Below are positions 61,351 through 64,000 of a stretch of 64,000 nt of DNA, piece after piece. A program made the translations under genes and the position numbers. How positions within the stretch are numbered: the first letter of the stretch is position 1; every line of letters begins with the position of its first letter. A model generated the notes under the pieces. The model worked only from the letters and a program-made list of their open reading frames with translations, had not been told where the DNA came from and searched no databases. Source of the DNA: Rhodanobacteraceae bacterium (lineage in GTDB: Bacteria; Acidobacteriota; Terriglobia; Terriglobales; Acidobacteriaceae); NCBI GenBank assembly GCA_025350865.1, contig JANXWZ010000147.1, positions 1 to 64,000 on the forward strand, in the 5' to 3' direction.

Positions 61351-62772
61351 TTAGTTCTTCCACTCGACGCGGATGTCGACGAGATCGTGGTGCAGAATCT
61401 TGTAGTTCGCGGTTCGGCTGACGTCGGCGGGAACGACGGTGAAGAAGTGGGGCGAGTCTCGGTAGCCCTTGATGGAGAGCGCGGTGAGCGACAGGGCGTC
61501 GCCGATTCCGCCGCGCACGGCGTAGACGCCGGGTTGGAGCGGGAAGTCGGGCAGGGTTGCGACCAGGACGCCTTCGCCAGCGAGGACTGTACTGAAGTCG
61601 CCGTCGAGGCCCTTCACGCAGGATGCGACGCTGGTCTGCATGTCTGAGGTGCAGATGGTGAATCCCCATGTGATTTCGGCGGGCCGGAGGGAGCGGTAGC
61701 GGAAAAAGACCTTGGCGGGCTTGCCGGTGACGAGCGGTCCGCCGTCGGCTGCGATGACTTCGATGTCGTCGACGATAAGGGGCTGCTCGGGGCTGAGCGG
61801 TGGCAGAGCACGCGGTGGGGCTTCGGGCAGGGCGGCGAGTTCCTCGGCCATTCCGGCCTCGGCGGCGGCGAGGGAATCGGGGATACGATTCTCGGCAGCG
61901 ACTGCCTTGGCGGAGAGGTTGGTGTACTCGGAGCTGCGGCCGACCTCGAAATGAAAGTTGACGCCGTCGATGCCGGAGCCGTCGAAGATAACCTTGCCGC
62001 GCTCGAGGACGATGCAGCGGTTGCACATGGACTGAATGAGGTAGGGGTCGTGGGCGACGAGGATGACCGAACCACCGCCCTTGAGGTAAGTGAGGATGTG
62101 GCGGACGCACTTGCGGCGGAATTCGAGATCGCCTACGGCAAGGACTTCGTCGACGACGAGGATGTCGGGATTGAGGTGGGTGGCGATGGAGAAGCCGAGG
62201 CGGGCCTTCATGCCGGTGCTGTAGGTCTGGACGGCGGAGTCGATGAACTCGCGGATGCCGGAGAAGTCGATGATCTCTTCGATGATCTTGCTGAAGTCTT
62301 CGCGGGTGAATCCGTGGACGGCGGCGTTGACGTAGGCATTTTCGCGTCCGGTGAGAGCGTAGTTGAAGCCGAGGCCAAGCTCGGTGAGGGCGACGATGCG
62401 GCCGCGGGTGGTGATGGTTCCGGCGGAGAGGGATCGCTGGCCGGTGATGAGCTTGAGGAGGGTGGATTTGCCGGCGCCGTTGCGTCCGAGGAGGCCGAGG
62501 CTATCGCCGCGCCGGACCTCGAAGGAGATGTCGTCGATGGCCCAGAACTCGAATTCACGGAGTGTATTGCTGTCGGGTTGGCGCAGGGTGAGGGCGCCGA
62601 AGACGTCCTGCATGGCGTACCAGAGCGAGCGGCGGAGGTTGCGGCAGTACTTCTTGCGGACACCATCGATTTTGACGAGGCAGGGAGCCTCCTCTTGCGC
62701 GACCTCCTTCTCCACGAAGGTGTTGGTCAATCCCACGGAACCCTGAATCGAGGCTTTCTCTAGCGTTGGCAT
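61351..62772 (-). CDS. wzt: ABC exporter ATP-binding subunit, Wzt type, with C-terminal carbohydrate-binding domain
   Basis: Protein of 473 residues. The nucleotide-binding domain occupies about 25-270: LLGRNGAGKST (Walker A), YSTGMKARLGF (ABC signature), DILVVDEVLAVGD (Walker B), VAHDP (H-loop). It is the polysaccharide-export subtype. From about residue 330 to the end lies a beta-sandwich of the Wzt C-terminal type, which in O-antigen exporters recognises the modified non-reducing end of the finished chain and so sets its length. It lies 14 bases downstream of the permease gene and works with it in the inner membrane. Confidence 0.92.
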   Translation of the reverse strand: MPTLEKASIQGSVGLTNTFVEKEVAQEEAPCLVKIDGVRKKYCRNLRRSLWYAMQDVFGALTLRQPDSNTLREFEFWAIDDISFEVRRGDSLGLLGRNGAGKSTLLKLITGQRSLSAGTITTRGRIVALTELGLGFNYALTGRENAYVNAAVHGFTREDFSKIIEEIIDFSGIREFIDSAVQTYSTGMKARLGFSIATHLNPDILVVDEVLAVGDLEFRRKCVRHILTYLKGGGSVILVAHDPYLIQSMCNRCIVLERGKVIFDGSGIDGVNFHFEVGRSSEYTNLSAKAVAAENRIPDSLAAAEAGMAEELAALPEAPPRALPPLSPEQPLIVDDIEVIAADGGPLVTGKPAKVFFRYRSLRPAEITWGFTICTSDMQTSVASCVKGLDGDFSTVLAGEGVLVATLPDFPLQPGVYAVRGGIGDALSLTALSIKGYRDSPHFFTVVPADVSRTANYKILHHDLVDIRVEWKN

Positions 62773-62786
62773 GGGTTGCGGTGTCC

Positions 62787-63650
62787 TTAGGCGTTGGCGC
62801 GATCGATGACGATCGGCATGGCGATGCGATGGAAGAGGAGGGCGACGAAAAATAGGCAGACGGTCAGGATGGCTGTTCCTTCGAAGCGGGTGAGCGACGA
62901 GAGACCATTGCCGAAGGCGAGTTCGCGGGTTGTGGTCAGCAGCGGAGTGACCGGATTGAGTTTGGTCATGATGATCCCGGCTACGCCGCTGGCTGGGGAC
63001 GTGAAGATGATGGGCGTGGTGAAGAACCAGAAGGTGGTGATGACCGGCATGGCCTTGGAGACGTCGTTGTAGAGCAGATTGAGCGGCGCGACGATGAGGC
63101 CGATGGAAGCTCCGAGCATGACCATGAGCAGCAGGCCGATGGGGGCGAGGACGATAGTCCAGGAGACGTGGACGTGGTAGCCGATGGCGGCGGCGACCAG
63201 CAGCAGAGCCTTGACGCCGAAGTTGACGAAGACCTGGCCGAGGCGCGTGAGGGTGATGGCTTCGGCAGGTACGTCGGCCTTGGAGAGGAGGGACTGCTCG
63301 GCCTGGACACCGGAGATGGGGGCGTCGATGGCTTCGAGGAAGGCAGCCCAGAGCATCATGCCGCAGAGGACGAAGAACGGGTAAGGCATGTTGACAGCGC
63401 CGACGTTGATGATGTGCGCGTCGCGGAAGAGGATTGCCCAGGCGGCGGTGGTGAGAGCGGGTAGCAGAGGGATGAGGACGCCGAGGATGGAGGTGCGGTA
63501 CTGGCTTTTCAGGTCGCGCTTCAGCATCTCCCAGGAGATGTGGCGGGAGCGGGCGAGATCGACGAAGAGGCCCCTGACGAGCTCGGCGGGATTGCGTAGC
63601 TGCATCTCCGGCGTGTGGACGGTCATGGGGAGTTCGCTCAAAGTAGCCAT
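62787..63650 (-). CDS. wzm: ABC-2 polysaccharide exporter permease, Wzm type
   Basis: Protein of 287 residues with six predicted membrane helices after a cytoplasmic N-terminal segment containing WEMLKRDLKSQYRTSILG, the typical amphipathic entry motif of ABC-2 exporters of O-antigen, teichoic acid and capsule. With the adjacent ATPase it moves undecaprenyl-linked polysaccharide to the periplasmic face. It follows the partial gene at 63656 after 5 bases and precedes the ATPase by 14, so all three are one unit. Confidence 0.92.
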   Translation of the reverse strand: MATLSELPMTVHTPEMQLRNPAELVRGLFVDLARSRHISWEMLKRDLKSQYRTSILGVLIPLLPALTTAAWAILFRDAHIINVGAVNMPYPFFVLCGMMLWAAFLEAIDAPISGVQAEQSLLSKADVPAEAITLTRLGQVFVNFGVKALLLVAAAIGYHVHVSWTIVLAPIGLLLMVMLGASIGLIVAPLNLLYNDVSKAMPVITTFWFFTTPIIFTSPASGVAGIIMTKLNPVTPLLTTTRELAFGNGLSSLTRFEGTAILTVCLFFVALLFHRIAMPIVIDRANA

Positions 63651-63655
63651 TGGCT

Positions 63656-64000
63656 TTATCCTACCGAATCCTGCGGGGCTGCGGGATGAATGGAGCAGCG
63701 GGAGACGTCGACGGAACCGGGGCTGCCACCCATCCAGATGCCGAAGTAGCTGTGGTTGTCGTCGCTGTCGGTGGCGAAGGTGCGCTCGACCATGTGCCAG
63801 TCGGGCGTGACTTCGAGATGCTCGCAGAAACCGAGAACCTGCCAGGGGGCGTGGTCCTGCCAGACGCCGAAGAGGATGGTTCGGGAGCGGTCGGCGCGGA
63901 TGTTGAACTTGACGGCGTATTGAGCGCCATTGCGGACCGCGAGGCCGGGCAGTGCGAGGCGGATGCTCCAGAGCTCGGGACCGCTGGACTTGATGGCGAC
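63656..64000 (-). CDS. Partial protein with carbohydrate-binding-like beta-sandwich
   Basis: C-terminal 114 residues of a gene that runs off the right edge; the TAA stop is at 63658-63656. Readable segments: LWSIRLALPGLAV, YAVKFNIRADRSRTILFGVWQD, WHMVERTFATDSDDNHSYFGIWMG, and SVDVSRCSIHP at the end. This pattern of long strands, surface tryptophans and a closing V-x-V-x-x-C-x-I strand fits a galactose-binding/CBM-type sandwich as found at the end of secreted glycosidases and polysaccharide-modifying enzymes. Only 5 bases separate it from the permease gene. The catalytic part, if any, lies outside the window. Confidence 0.7.
   Translation of the reverse strand, partial: VAIKSSGPELWSIRLALPGLAVRNGAQYAVKFNIRADRSRTILFGVWQDHAPWQVLGFCEHLEVTPDWHMVERTFATDSDDNHSYFGIWMGGSPGSVDVSRCSIHPAAPQDSVG

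Noticed and set aside
61280-62110. An Arg/Pro-rich minus-strand frame overlapping the Wzt gene
   Set aside because: It is an out-of-frame shadow of the ABC ATPase gene; low-complexity translation.
63661-63930. A Ser/Pro-rich 89-codon minus-strand frame at the window end
   Set aside because: The frame with stop at 63656 reads as a structured protein without interruption to the window edge and is preferred; this one is its shadow.

Overview
The window looks like chromosome of a soil acidobacterium, most likely family Acidobacteriaceae (Granulicella/Terriglobus/Edaphobacter type). The grounds are two very large TonB receptors with an N-terminal carboxypeptidase-regulatory-like domain, four secreted CRTAC1-type proteins (FG-GAP repeats plus ASPIC/UnbV), many Tat and Sec signals, G+C-rich DNA, and a mix of TTG, GTG and ATG starts. 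Placement is by gene content only. No plasmid, phage, CRISPR or transposase gene was seen.

Layout. 0.2-2.6 kb: a lytic transglycosylase with TPR repeats, then tRNA-Leu(TAA). 2.8-21.6 kb: a catabolic locus whose products are almost all exported: cupin proteins (one with four cupin domains), a Gfo/Idh/MocA-like protein, two near-identical TIM-barrel proteins each followed by a small secreted protein, an MFS acid-sugar-type transporter, a mono-heme cytochrome c, a mutarotase-fold-like protein, a quinoprotein dehydrogenase, an SMP-30-type lactonase, a KdgF-like cupin and a TonB receptor. Six promoters inside it share one architecture: TTGACC, a CCTGT-N3-ACAGG palindrome touching the -35, an 18-base spacer and an extended -10 TGnTA. 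They appear to make one regulon; no obvious cognate regulator lies beside it.

21.7-30.6 kb: small secreted proteins, a TPR protein and an exported alpha-glucan/trehalose set (GDE-type six-hairpin glycosidase, GH37 trehalase, GH13 alpha-glucosidase). 31.0-43.6 kb: a second TonB receptor, a TPR protein and four CRTAC1-type proteins. 43.9-51.7 kb: a fructan/sucrose region with a GntR-LacI-type regulator, fructokinase-like PfkB kinase, sugar porter, redoxin, a cytochrome c/copper-monooxygenase/TPR protein and a Tat-exported GH32 enzyme. The last three genes form an operon, with ATG/TGA overlaps at both of its gene junctions.

51.8-64.0 kb: a polysaccharide assembly and export cluster, with five glycosyltransferase genes (one a GT2-GT4 fusion), a phytanoyl-CoA-dioxygenase-type protein, Wzt and Wzm ABC-exporter subunits, and a partial beta-sandwich protein that runs off the window end.

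A dispersed repeat of about 116 bp with terminal inverted repeats and a strong central hairpin occurs in full or truncated form six times, nearly always between convergent gene ends. In two copies its tip supplies the stop codon of the adjoining gene.
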